Shown here one piece after another: positions 21,856 through 30,042 of a stretch of 36,336 nt of DNA. The notes under the pieces were generated by a model. It was not told where the DNA came from. It saw nothing but the letters and a program-made list of their open reading frames with translations, and searched no databases. The DNA lies in contig JAIRPF010000145.1 of assembly GCA_031257115.1 (NCBI GenBank), positions 1-36,336 on the forward strand, written 5' to 3'. Within the stretch, counting starts at the first letter, position 1, and each line of letters opens with the position of its first letter. Position numbers and translations under genes: made by a program. The DNA is from Accumulibacter sp. Lineage in GTDB: Bacteria; Pseudomonadota; Gammaproteobacteria; Burkholderiales; Rhodocyclaceae.

Positions 21856-22221
21856 GGGGTATTCGGGGTCGCCCAGATCAATTCGCCAATCATCTTTGTC
21901 ATAAAGGCCGATTTCCGAATGACCGTCTCTCAATTTCGGCTGTTTTTCTTCTTCTGCATCAGTGTCTCCCGCAAGCCATGTCGAAACGATGGCGAACGCA
22001 AGCACCAACGCCGCCCAGAACGCTCTGTAAAGCACGATGCCTAGCACGGCGAGCTTTGCGATCAGCAGGAGCGCTCCGGCGATTCCTTGCGGCAGGCCCT
22101 GCGATACCAGCCAGTCGCGGGCGGAGTTTTCGAGGCGGGCGAGTTTGGCCCACGTCCGGCCCAAGGCGCGGCCCGCGCGTTGCGCAACGGCAGCCTGCGG
22201 GGTTTTGATCGAAAGCGTCAT
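21847..22221 (-). CDS. DUF3742 family ICE protein
   Basis: A 124-residue protein starting MTLSIKTPQAAVAQRAGRAL with GRTWAKLARLENSARDWLVS, then hydrophobic spans (IAGALLLIAKLAVLGIVLY, AFWAALVLAFAIVSTWL; residues ~45-85) and a hydrophilic acidic tail (EEEKQPKLRDGHSEIGLYD, PEYPLL). This layout matches DUF3742 proteins found at the conjugation end of PAGI-2/clc-type ICEs. The start at 22221 is preceded by GAGGACAAAATC. An inner-membrane location is predicted. Its role is unknown. Its presence close to ssb implies that the conjugation module normally between them has been lost. Confidence 0.75.
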   Translation of the reverse strand: MTLSIKTPQAAVAQRAGRALGRTWAKLARLENSARDWLVSQGLPQGIAGALLLIAKLAVLGIVLYRAFWAALVLAFAIVSTWLAGDTDAEEEKQPKLRDGHSEIGLYDKDDWRIDLGDPEYPLL

Positions 22222-22373
22222 GATTTTGTCCTCTGCGTGTCTGTTGGGATCATGGGGACTGTTTCCTGTTTTATCCAGGGGCAAAAAGGTAAAAGGTTGG
22301 TGCAAATGGCTGGGGAAAGTGCAAGGGAAGGGAATCAAGGGGAAAGGCCCTATCCCGGAAGGTCAAAAGGTTC

Positions 22374-22985
22374 ATGCGCGAAGAAGGCTTGTGCGGCAAA
22401 GCCAAAGGGTGCCGCTTTACGCCCCGCACGACCGATAGCCGCCACAACCGACCCGTGGCCCAGAACGGGCTTGACCGTCAGTTCGCCGTGGGCCACTCGC
22501 CCCCGGCCTGGGTGGGCGACATCACCTACATCGCCACCCGGGAGGGCTGGCTGTACTTGGCCACTGTCATCGATCTGCGCACTCGGCAGGTTCTCGGTTA
22601 CGGCCTCTCCGAGCGCATGTCCTGCGACCTGGTGCGCCAAGCGTTCCTGAACGCTTGGTCGGCCTCGCCCGTCCGTGTCGGCGTCGTGTTCCACTCCGAC
22701 CGTGGCAGCCAATAGGCCAGCAACAGTTTCAGCATGACCTTGGCCGCTTACGGCTTCGTGCCGAGCATGAGCCGCAAGGGCAACTGTTGGGACAACGCAG
22801 TGGCCAAGAGCTTCTTCGCTACCCTCAAGAACGAGGAAGTCAGCTCCGTATATAAAACCAAAGCCGCCGCCCATGCCGCTCTTGCCAGCTACATTCACGG
22901 TTTCTACAATCCAACACGCTTGCATTCAGCGCTCGGATATTTGTCACCCAACCACTATGCCAAAAAACTCAAGCAACCCGCTTGA
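22374..22985 (+). mobile_element. IS3-family transposase (OrfB) remnant, inactive
   Basis: The C-terminal part of an IS3-family OrfB integrase core: MREEGLCGKAKG, PRTTDSRHNRPVAQN, WVGDITYIATREGWLYL, VVFHSDRGSQ, SMSRKGNCWDNAVAKSFF, YIHGFYNPTRLHSALGYLSP. The two catalytic aspartates are present (DITY, HSDRG). The codon after GSQ is TAG (22713-22715) where a tyrosine is usual, and the catalytic glutamate normally seen in AESFF is lysine (AKSFF). No OrfA and no intact 5' part are seen, and terminal inverted repeats could not be set. The element is dead on two independent grounds. Confidence 0.85.
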
Positions 22986-23086
22986 CCCCGCACTTCATGG
23001 CGTCCACTCTCAGGAGGCAGGTTCAGGTTCAAACTGACTTCCGTTCTTGCAAAAACTTTGCAACAGCCGCAACCCGTTTCCTTCTC

Positions 23087-23404
23087 AAATATCACGCAGA
23101 TCGCTATCAAATATCGCGCGCGGTTACACCGGGCCTGTCGCAGGTCGGGCGCATCTTCCTGGCCCTGCGCGAGCATTTTGACGTTACGGCGCAGGGTAGC
23201 GTATCGCGCTGGACGCTCGAACTCAAGCCATGCCAGGAACATGTGGCGCACTTCCTTGCGGGATTGATGCTTTCGGGCGACCGTTTCATCGAAGAAATCC
23301 GGATCGACGAAGCCAGCGGCGACAGCACGCGAATCCTGTTCAGCCAGTCCCGTGGCGACGACAAACCCACCGGGGACGAGGCGCGGTTTTTCGAGGGCCA
23401 ATGA
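23087..23404 (+). pseudogene. Hypothetical protein, C-terminal fragment
   Basis: About 105 residues of protein-like sequence with no start of its own: KYHADRYQISRAVTPGLSQV, GRIFLALREHFDVTAQG, RWTLELKPCQEHVAHFLAGL, GDRFIEEIRIDEASGDSTRI. The frame comes out of the IS3 remnant. The N-terminal part was most likely removed when the IS or ICE debris was joined here. It is convergent with tssC. No family recognised. Confidence 0.4.
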
Positions 23405-23466
23405 AATGCGGGAGATCGACGAGGCGAAAAGTTGGGTAATCCACCGGCTTTGCCGCGGGGCTGAAC

Positions 23467-24894
23467 CTACTCCCGATCCAGTTTCCCCGTCAGCGACAGG
23501 GTGAAGTTCGCGCCCATGAACTTGAAATGGGGCCGGGCGCGGATGGTGATGCGGTACCAGGTGGGATTTTCGGGGACATCGTCGACCTTGACTTCCGCCA
23601 TGCGCAAGGGGCGGCGGCTGCGGGTCGAGGGGTCGGGGTTGTCCATTTCGGTGACGTACTGGTTGATCCATTTGTTCAACTCTTCTTCCAGTACCTGGCG
23701 GGTCTTCCATGCGCCGACGTTCTCCCGTTGCAGCACCTTCAGGTAATGCGCCAGACGGTTCATGATCATCATGTAGGGGAGCTGGGTGGAGAGCTTGTAG
23801 TTGATCGCAGCCGCGTCGTCGCCGCTCGCGTTCTCGAAGCTCTTGCCCTTCTGGCAGGAATTAGCGGAGAAAAACAGGGCGTCGTTCATCCCCTTGCGCA
23901 TCGCAAGGGCAACAAAGCCTTCCTCGGCAAGTTCAAATTCGCGCTGTTCGGAAACGAGCACCTGGGTGGGAATCCGCTCTTCCGCGATGTGTGCGCCCAT
24001 CGCGTAGAGCGGCAGGCGCTGCACCACGCCGCCCTCGGCGCCGATGATGTTGGCGCACCAGCGGTACTTGGCGAAACTGTCGGCGAGGCGCTCGGCCAGC
24101 GCAAACGCGGCGTTGCCCCAGCACAGGTCGTCGAGCGTGTCGCGGCTTTCGCTGAAGGCGAAACTTCCGGCGTGGTTTTCCGGGGTGTAGGGCAGGCGCA
24201 GCAGGAATCCGGGCAGGGTCAGCACGGCGTAGCGGGCGTCTCCGGATTCGCGGAAACGCTGCCAGCGGACGTAGTGCGGAATCGAGAAGAGCGTGCGCAG
24301 GTCTTTCAACGCGGCAAATTCGCCCCAGGTCTCGGCCAGGAAAAACTGCTTCCCCGCCCCCGCGAGGAAAGGGGCGTGCGCCATCGCTGCGACGGCAGCG
24401 GCGGCGGTGAGCAGGCGGATGTCCGGGGCCTGGGAGGAAAATTCGTAGTTCGCAATGATCGCGCCGACCGGCTGGCCGCCGAATTGTCCGTATTCGGCGG
24501 TGTAGACATGCCGATACAGGCCGGAGAGCGTGACTTCCGGTGCGTCGTCGAGATCGGCCTGCAATTCGTCCCTGGAAACGCTCAGGTACTCGATCACGAT
24601 GTTCTGGCGAAAATCCACGCGCTCGACGAGGAATTTCAGGGAACGCCAGGAGCTTTCCAGGGCGCGGAAACGCGCGTGGTGCAGGACGAGGCTCAGTTGT
24701 TCGGAGAGCCGTTCGTCGATTTCGGCGATCATCCCGTCGGCGAGCGCGCAGGAGATGGGCGTGCCCGCCGGGAAGACGAGGATCGCGCGGAGGAAGCCGG
24801 CGAGCGTTGCCGCGTCCGGCGCAGCGTGGCCGCTCGAGCGCAGGGTTTCCCGCAGGGCCGGGAGGATCGCGGGGGCGGATTCACAGGCGGACAC
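23467..24894 (-). CDS. tssC: T6SS contractile sheath large subunit TssC
   Basis: A ~475-residue TssC/VipB/EvpB protein, which together with TssB forms the contractile sheath in the cytoplasm. Family segments are clear: RFRALESSWRSLKFLVER, EYGQFGGQPVGAIIANYEF, AAAVAAMAHAPFLAGAG, NAAFALAERLADSFAKYRW, INYKLSTQLPYMMIMNRLAH and YRITIRARPHFKFMGANFTL. The GTG at 24894 is chosen: AAGGA precedes it and it overlaps the tssE stop by 14 bases; an in-frame ATG at 24951 would lie well inside tssE. tssB, which normally lies directly upstream, is not here. It is the last gene of the operon and faces ICE/IS debris. Confidence 0.92.
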   Translation of the reverse strand: MSACESAPAILPALRETLRSSGHAAPDAATLAGFLRAILVFPAGTPISCALADGMIAEIDERLSEQLSLVLHHARFRALESSWRSLKFLVERVDFRQNIVIEYLSVSRDELQADLDDAPEVTLSGLYRHVYTAEYGQFGGQPVGAIIANYEFSSQAPDIRLLTAAAAVAAMAHAPFLAGAGKQFFLAETWGEFAALKDLRTLFSIPHYVRWQRFRESGDARYAVLTLPGFLLRLPYTPENHAGSFAFSESRDTLDDLCWGNAAFALAERLADSFAKYRWCANIIGAEGGVVQRLPLYAMGAHIAEERIPTQVLVSEQREFELAEEGFVALAMRKGMNDALFFSANSCQKGKSFENASGDDAAAINYKLSTQLPYMMIMNRLAHYLKVLQRENVGAWKTRQVLEEELNKWINQYVTEMDNPDPSTRSRRPLRMAEVKVDDVPENPTWYRITIRARPHFKFMGANFTLSLTGKLDRE

Positions 24895-25303
24895 GGATTT
24901 TTCCTTGCGGCGTGACGTTCGAGTACAGATGCACGGGCAGTCCGGCGGCATCCCCTTTCAGGCGGGCCGTGATGGAGAAGGCCAGCGTTGCGCGTTCTTC
25001 CTCCTGGCGGGGGACGAAGGCGACGCGCACTTCTTCGAGGCGCGGTTCGTAGCGGGTGATGAATTCGGCGATTTCCCGGCGCAGCGCGGGTTCGTCGTCC
25101 GGGCTGACGCCCGCGCCGGAATGGATGAAATCCGGCATCCCGAATCCGGGGTCGGTGAGGGTGCCGCCGACGCGGGAATTGAGCAGGCGGGTGACGTAGG
25201 CGCAGATGGAGTTCAGCAGGCGCTCGTCGGATTCCAGGGATTGCCGGTCTTCCTTCCGATGGATGGCGGCCATGCGTTCAAAGAGGCGCAACCGGGGGGG
25301 CAC
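24881..25303 (-). CDS. tssE: T6SS baseplate subunit TssE
   Basis: A 140-residue gp25-like baseplate protein. It carries the family core RLLNSRVGG, FGMPDF and the acidic YEPRLEEVRV segment; the ends of the sheath and tube assemble on it. A GTG start at 25303 is supported by a strong AAGGAG seven bases upstream, within the end of the preceding gene (26-base overlap). It overlaps tssC downstream. Intact and of normal length. Confidence 0.9.
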   Translation of the reverse strand: MPPRLRLFERMAAIHRKEDRQSLESDERLLNSICAYVTRLLNSRVGGTLTDPGFGMPDFIHSGAGVSPDDEPALRREIAEFITRYEPRLEEVRVAFVPRQEEERATLAFSITARLKGDAAGLPVHLYSNVTPQGKIRVRL

Positions 25304-25973
25304 CGGGAGTCTCCTTGTGGTTCGTTCCGTCCGCCGGGGGCGTCGGCGCGGGCGGCGTGTGCCCGAGCGCGAAGACCACGCGCAGGCGGTCTTGCGAGGC
25401 GAAGGCCGCCGCGTCCAGGCGCGGCGAGGGGGTTTGCTGCCGCGCCATGCCGGAAATGCGGATGAAACCGGGATGCGGGTAGATTTGCAGGCGGTGCAGC
25501 AAACCCTTGGCGAGCACCTGGTCGAAAGTCCGTTGCAGGCTGAAATTGCCGTACAGGTCGACGGAGAGCGCCCCCTTTTTATCCTGCCGGTAGAAGCCGA
25601 TTTCTCCGGGAGTGCCCTGGAAGGGGAAGTCGAGTTCGATAGTGCCGTCCGCGCGTTCGACGATTTCCGGCGCGCCGAGGCGTCCCGTGCCGCCGCCGCG
25701 CCCGTGTTCGAGCTTGCGCCAAGCCGCGTCGGGCGGGGGGACGGGGGCCGGTTTCGGGACGATTTTCGGCGCGGGAGCAGGAACAGGACGAGGCGCTTCC
25801 TTCTTCAACACGGATTCGGGGGGCGGCGCTTCGGGGCGGGAGAACAGGTTTTCCACGAGCGTGCCCGCCGTCTCCGAGGGCAGGTGTATTTTGAGGGCCA
25901 TCGCCATCGCAATCGCCAGTGCGAACCAGACGAGCAACATGCAGCGGACGATGGCGCGCAAGGAATGGGTCAT
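25278..25973 (-). CDS. T6SS-associated membrane protein of unknown function
   Basis: A 231-residue protein between tssM and tssE. An N-terminal membrane anchor (residues ~9-27, IVRCMLLVWFALAIAMAMAL) is followed by a proline-rich linker (~50-85, with PVPAPAPKIVPKPAPVPPP). A C-terminal beta-rich domain (~100-205) includes IELDFPFQGTPGEIGFYRQD, LSVDLYGNFSLQ and RLQIYPHPGFIRISGMARQ. The layout suggests a periplasmic domain held through a wall-spanning linker, similar in design to AMIN-type proteins. It lies six bases after tssM and overlaps tssE, so it is a fixed part of the operon and may assist the TssJLM membrane complex. No family name is assigned. Confidence 0.7.
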   Translation of the reverse strand: MTHSLRAIVRCMLLVWFALAIAMAMALKIHLPSETAGTLVENLFSRPEAPPPESVLKKEAPRPVPAPAPKIVPKPAPVPPPDAAWRKLEHGRGGGTGRLGAPEIVERADGTIELDFPFQGTPGEIGFYRQDKKGALSVDLYGNFSLQRTFDQVLAKGLLHRLQIYPHPGFIRISGMARQQTPSPRLDAAAFASQDRLRVVFALGHTPPAPTPPADGTNHKETPGAPPVAPL

Positions 25974-25979
25974 GGGGCC

Positions 25980-28900
25980 TTATCTCACGTAGGTGATGCG
26001 GTCGGGCACCTGGGGAATGTTGCTGTTCTTTTCCTTGAGCAGCAAGGCCACATTGTCCGGGAAAATCCGGACCCGCAGGTCGGTGACGCTCGCGGCGGCG
26101 AGCAGATCGGCGGCGTCCGGGAAATCGGCGGGGACGAAACGACGCTCGCCATACTGGAAATCCTCGACGAAGGCCGCGAGATCGACATAGACGTATTTTG
26201 CCTCGAAGTTCGGGAAGACGATGGAAAGTTCGGCGGTCCCGCACGTGCTCTTGTCGTAGCCGAAGCGCTCGTTGCGCGGGTAGTTGCGGTTCGTAAGCCG
26301 CCAGCTTTTCTCGTGGCATTGCAGGGTGAGAATGGTGGCGTTGACGCGCGCCTTCGCTTCGATGTTCAAGAGCGTCGGCAGGGAACGCAGGAGCACGCCC
26401 TGGGTTTTGTCCGTTGCCGCCGCCGTCATTGCGAATTCCTCGCCGCGCCCCAGGAAGTAGAGGAAATCCGTGGTGAAGGGGAAGGCGCGCTTGTCCCAGA
26501 GCGCCGCCGTGATGCCGTCCGGCTGGCGGTGGAGGAAGGGCGAGAGTTCCTCGGTGACGAACCGGGTCACGACACCTTCCTGCCCGAACATCAGGGCGCT
26601 GTCGTTGGCGCGGTACAGGCGCGCCGGGCTGGAGAGCACCTTGTTTTCCCAATCGTATTGCAGCGCCAGGGCCGCGCTCACGGTGATGCCGTTGCCCGCG
26701 AAATCGAGCAGGTTCTCGAAGAGGCGAATCTGCGGGAAATCGGCGTCCCTGAAAACCTTCCGCGCGTTCTGCCGGTAGTCGTCGCCCTGCGCGTAGAGGC
26801 TCTTTTTCAGCGCCTCCGTGTCGCGCAGGCCGAAGTGCGTCCGCGCCGTCGCAAGCGACCAGGCGGGGTTGTCGATCTCCCAGAGGATGCCGCGCACGGC
26901 GGAAAGGTAGCTCGTCATCTCCATGATGCCGTCGTAGATTTCGCGCACGTGCCCGCGCGTGTCCGGCGCGTTCCACAGTTCCTGCAACACTTCCGGCGCG
27001 TTGATCCCGGCCACCAGCAGGGTGTGCCAGTCGGCGGGGTTCGGGCTGGCATGGCCGTCGAGGGCGACGATCGACATCACGTCGAAGAGGTGCGCCCTGG
27101 CGAGCCAGGCGGGAGGCTTGGGGGCTTCCTTCAGGGGCGCAAGCTCCGTGACGAGCCGCGAGGCGAGGCGCAGGTGCGGAGTCTCCGCGAGGTTCTTGAT
27201 GTTCTCGAAGGGCGCGTAGACGTGGCTCCCCTCCAGCGAGCGGGCCACCTCGCAGAAACGCTGTGTGAAACTTTGCCATTGTTCCTCGTAGCGGGCGAAA
27301 TAGCCCGCGAACATCCGCTCGGTTTTCTGGCGAAGCACCGTGTGTTCGCCGCCCGGCATGGTCAGGAAGGCTTGCAGGAACTTCTTGTTCACTGCGTAGG
27401 AGGCCGCCGTGTAGGAAGCCGGGATGCAGCTATCCTCTTGGTCGTTGCCGAAAAGGTGCGGCCAGTAGTGCGAGAGGCAGACTTGCTGCGTGCTGTTGGT
27501 GCTGTCGTAGTAGCTGAAGATGGAATCGGAGAAGTTCTCGAAGTGCCGGGTCAGGAAGGGGACGAGAACGCTGCTCACGTCCTCGCCCAGCACGGTGAGC
27601 TGTTCGGGGCTGGCCGTCCATTCCAGCCCGCGCTTGATGAGTTCGCCGTTGCCCGTGCTCCAGCTCGTTTCGGAGGCGAGCGGGAAGAAAATGGTCTGCG
27701 CGTCGATTTTTCCCGTCGTCAGCTGCTCGTTGACCGCGTGTCCGAGCCATGCAAGCTGCGTGACCGCCGCGTGTTTCAATTCGGTGTATTCGCCCGGCGC
27801 GTTCAGGGTCGCGCGCATGTAGACGAGGAGCGGCGCGAGGATTTCGGCGTAGAGCCTTTTCGTGAAACGATTTTTTTCTTCCTGTTCGACGCGCGCCAGC
27901 ATGTCCAGCCCGAAGGACGGGAGGAGCCAGCTTTTCCGGGCCGCTTCGAGCTGCATGATGTAGCGCATCTCGCCGTACAGCCGGTCGAGCTGCCCCGAAA
28001 CGAGGTGCCGCGCGGCGGAAGGCGGCAGGCTCGTGATCGCGCGGTTCTGGTAGAGGACGCTTGCCGCCATCAGGCCGCAGACGCAGAAGGAGACGAGGCA
28101 CCACGCGCCCATGACGACGATCCAGGCATTCGAGTACGCCGAAAAGCGCCCGCGCAGCGCATAGGTCGCCGCGCGATGCGCGGGGAGCCGCCGCGCGAAG
28201 AAGCGGGAGAGCGCGCCGTGCGGCGCGTTCTTGTCGCCCGCGCTCGCGGGGAGCGCGCGCGCCTCCCAGGTCGGGCAGAAAAACACCCCCGACAGGCGCA
28301 CCGGGTCCTGCCGGGGAACGTCCTGGAGGAGCGCGGCAAAGAGGGCGTCGAGCTGGCGGCCCAGTTCCTTTAGCGTTTCCAGGAAACGCAGTTCGTCCGC
28401 TCCGGCGGGCGCGCCCTGCACGAGATCGTCGTAGAACGCCTCGCGCAGCATCGCGTCGGCGGACCCGGCGGCGGCCTTGCCCTGTTCGGCCCAGGAAAGC
28501 CCGCCCGCCCGCGCGTCGAGCGCGAAAAAGCATCCCGGCGGCATCCCCTTGCTCCGCGCGCGGGCGAGGAGGGTTTCGCCTCCGGGCAGGCTTTCCATGT
28601 CCTGCGCCAGCACGTAGAGCGGCAGGTTGCGATTGACCGCGGCCATCACGGTATAGAGCGCGTTGCGAAGCTGGAAGCCCCATTCGTTGAGGAGAACGGC
28701 ATCCTTCGCAAGAACGTCGCGCGCGGAAACGACGAGGAGGATGCCGGAAAAGGCGCGTCCCGGCACGTCCCGCGCGAGGAGAGTGAGCAGTTCTTCCCCC
28801 GCCTCGCCGTCGAGCGAGGCGCTCGACACCTGGAGCAGGGTGCTCGCGGCGAAGTCGTGCCGCGCGAGCGCCTGGGATTCCTCTTTTCCATCGAAGACGG

Positions 28901-29288
28901 GCGAGAGCACCGTGCCCTCGCGGGTAGCGTCGAGCGCGAGATACCACGAGCGCCCGGAAAATTCGCGCGGGTCGACCCGCTCGCGCGAGTCGAAGAGCAG
29001 GAGCGAACGCCACCGGTCGGCGATCGCGCTCAAGCGGGCGTCCGCGGCGACCTCGCTGTTTTTGAGGCCGGACATCGCCTGGCGCACGAAAAACCGCTTG
29101 TTGCGCGCCCGCCACAGAAAGCGCCCCGCCCAGAAGAGCAAGGCCAGGCCCGCGATGCCCGCGAGGATGAAAACCCCGGTGAAGAGGGGCCACTTCAGCC
29201 ACCACGCGAGCAGGGTCAGCAGACCCGCGAGGACGATGACGAGCAGCAGGAAGAGCAGTCCTTTGAGGATGAGGCCGAGTAATTTCAT
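25980..29288 (-). CDS. tssM: T6SS membrane subunit TssM (IcmF-like), without Walker A motif
   Basis: A 1,102-residue inner-membrane protein that links TssL to TssJ across the periplasm. Two N-terminal spans (residues ~5-29 and 33-57) precede a cytoplasmic domain, and a third span (~375-395, VVMGAWCLVSFCVCGLMA) precedes the large periplasmic part. In many TssM proteins the cytoplasmic domain has PWYLxIGPPGSGKT. Here the aligned stretch is SWYLALDATREGTVLSPVF with no GxxxxGK[ST], so nucleotide binding is unlikely. The C-terminal region (RNYPRNERFGYDKSTCGTAE, ERRFVPADFPDA) corresponds to the TssJ-contacting part. It is downstream of tssL with ten bases between. Confidence 0.9.
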   Translation of the reverse strand: MKLLGLILKGLLFLLLVIVLAGLLTLLAWWLKWPLFTGVFILAGIAGLALLFWAGRFLWRARNKRFFVRQAMSGLKNSEVAADARLSAIADRWRSLLLFDSRERVDPREFSGRSWYLALDATREGTVLSPVFDGKEESQALARHDFAASTLLQVSSASLDGEAGEELLTLLARDVPGRAFSGILLVVSARDVLAKDAVLLNEWGFQLRNALYTVMAAVNRNLPLYVLAQDMESLPGGETLLARARSKGMPPGCFFALDARAGGLSWAEQGKAAAGSADAMLREAFYDDLVQGAPAGADELRFLETLKELGRQLDALFAALLQDVPRQDPVRLSGVFFCPTWEARALPASAGDKNAPHGALSRFFARRLPAHRAATYALRGRFSAYSNAWIVVMGAWCLVSFCVCGLMAASVLYQNRAITSLPPSAARHLVSGQLDRLYGEMRYIMQLEAARKSWLLPSFGLDMLARVEQEEKNRFTKRLYAEILAPLLVYMRATLNAPGEYTELKHAAVTQLAWLGHAVNEQLTTGKIDAQTIFFPLASETSWSTGNGELIKRGLEWTASPEQLTVLGEDVSSVLVPFLTRHFENFSDSIFSYYDSTNSTQQVCLSHYWPHLFGNDQEDSCIPASYTAASYAVNKKFLQAFLTMPGGEHTVLRQKTERMFAGYFARYEEQWQSFTQRFCEVARSLEGSHVYAPFENIKNLAETPHLRLASRLVTELAPLKEAPKPPAWLARAHLFDVMSIVALDGHASPNPADWHTLLVAGINAPEVLQELWNAPDTRGHVREIYDGIMEMTSYLSAVRGILWEIDNPAWSLATARTHFGLRDTEALKKSLYAQGDDYRQNARKVFRDADFPQIRLFENLLDFAGNGITVSAALALQYDWENKVLSSPARLYRANDSALMFGQEGVVTRFVTEELSPFLHRQPDGITAALWDKRAFPFTTDFLYFLGRGEEFAMTAAATDKTQGVLLRSLPTLLNIEAKARVNATILTLQCHEKSWRLTNRNYPRNERFGYDKSTCGTAELSIVFPNFEAKYVYVDLAAFVEDFQYGERRFVPADFPDAADLLAAASVTDLRVRIFPDNVALLLKEKNSNIPQVPDRITYVR

Positions 29289-29297
29289 GTCGTCTCT

Positions 29298-30032
29298 TCA
29301 AAATCCGGCGCGATGGAGGTCGACGAGCAGGTTCGCGCAATAGAGGCCGAACAGCACGGTGCCAAAGAGGGGCAGCAGGATGTAGAGCAGCCATTCGAAT
29401 GCCGAGGAAATTTCGCCCGCGCCTTGCCGGTGGCGCGAAAACCAGCTTCCTTTCGCCGCCGCCGGAACGGGCGGGGCCACGCTGCCGCGCAGCACCTGGC
29501 GGGCCGCCTCGCGCAGCTTGGCCGTGAGCGGGGCGTTCTCGTGGCAGCGGCCTGAAAAGCCGAGCAGCAGGCAGAGGGCGTAGACGTCGAGTTCCTGTCG
29601 CGCCGCGCGCGTGCGCGGCAGCCGCGCGGCGGCTTCCAGGCGCGGCGGCAGGGAATCGTCCACGCTCGCCGCGTCCTTGGGCGGCAGGGACAATTCTTCC
29701 AGCAGGTTTTCCATCCGCTCGAAAAACAGGAGGCCCGCCTCGGAAGTCTGGAAATAGGCGTGTTGCAGGCTTTGCGCGACCCAGGCGGCGGCGTCGGGAC
29801 GCGGCGCGGTGAGCAGGATTTCGTCGACCCAGGCATAGACGGCGAGGCGGCAGTGCGCAAGATCGACGGAGCGATCCATGTCCTCGCCCGCGAAGGGGGA
29901 CGGGCTGGCGCGCTCCTCCTCGGCGAGCGCGCTCAGGCGGCGGCCCAGTTCCGCCATCGGTTCGGGCACGGCCCCGTTCGCGCGCCCGTGGTGCAGGGCC
30001 TCGCTCATCAGCGGAAAAAAGCGTTTCAGCAT
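29298..30032 (-). CDS. tssL: T6SS membrane subunit TssL (DotU-like)
   Basis: A 244-residue cytoplasmic-membrane protein with the DotU fold: CRLAVYAWVDEILLTAPRPD, SLQHAYFQTSEAGLLFFERM, ELDVYALCLLLGFSGRCHEN. It ends in one C-terminal span (residues ~217-236, LLYILLPLFGTVLFGLYCANL). No peptidoglycan-binding extension is present, so wall anchoring would need another protein, perhaps the unnamed product of 25278-25973. The gene lies between tssK and tssM with short gaps on both sides. Confidence 0.92.
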   Translation of the reverse strand: MLKRFFPLMSEALHHGRANGAVPEPMAELGRRLSALAEEERASPSPFAGEDMDRSVDLAHCRLAVYAWVDEILLTAPRPDAAAWVAQSLQHAYFQTSEAGLLFFERMENLLEELSLPPKDAASVDDSLPPRLEAAARLPRTRAARQELDVYALCLLLGFSGRCHENAPLTAKLREAARQVLRGSVAPPVPAAAKGSWFSRHRQGAGEISSAFEWLLYILLPLFGTVLFGLYCANLLVDLHRAGF

Positions 30033-30042
30033 TTCGTCCTCG

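Noticed and set aside
21363..21902. A 179-codon minus-strand ORF next to DUF3742
   Set aside because: It crosses the 17-bp hairpin and the repeat at 21345, has no family pattern and starts inside the DUF3742 gene.
25206..28373. A 1,055-codon plus-strand frame over the T6SS genes
   Set aside because: It covers tssM, the unnamed gene and part of tssE in antisense and has the composition of a shadow frame; all domain evidence is on the minus strand.
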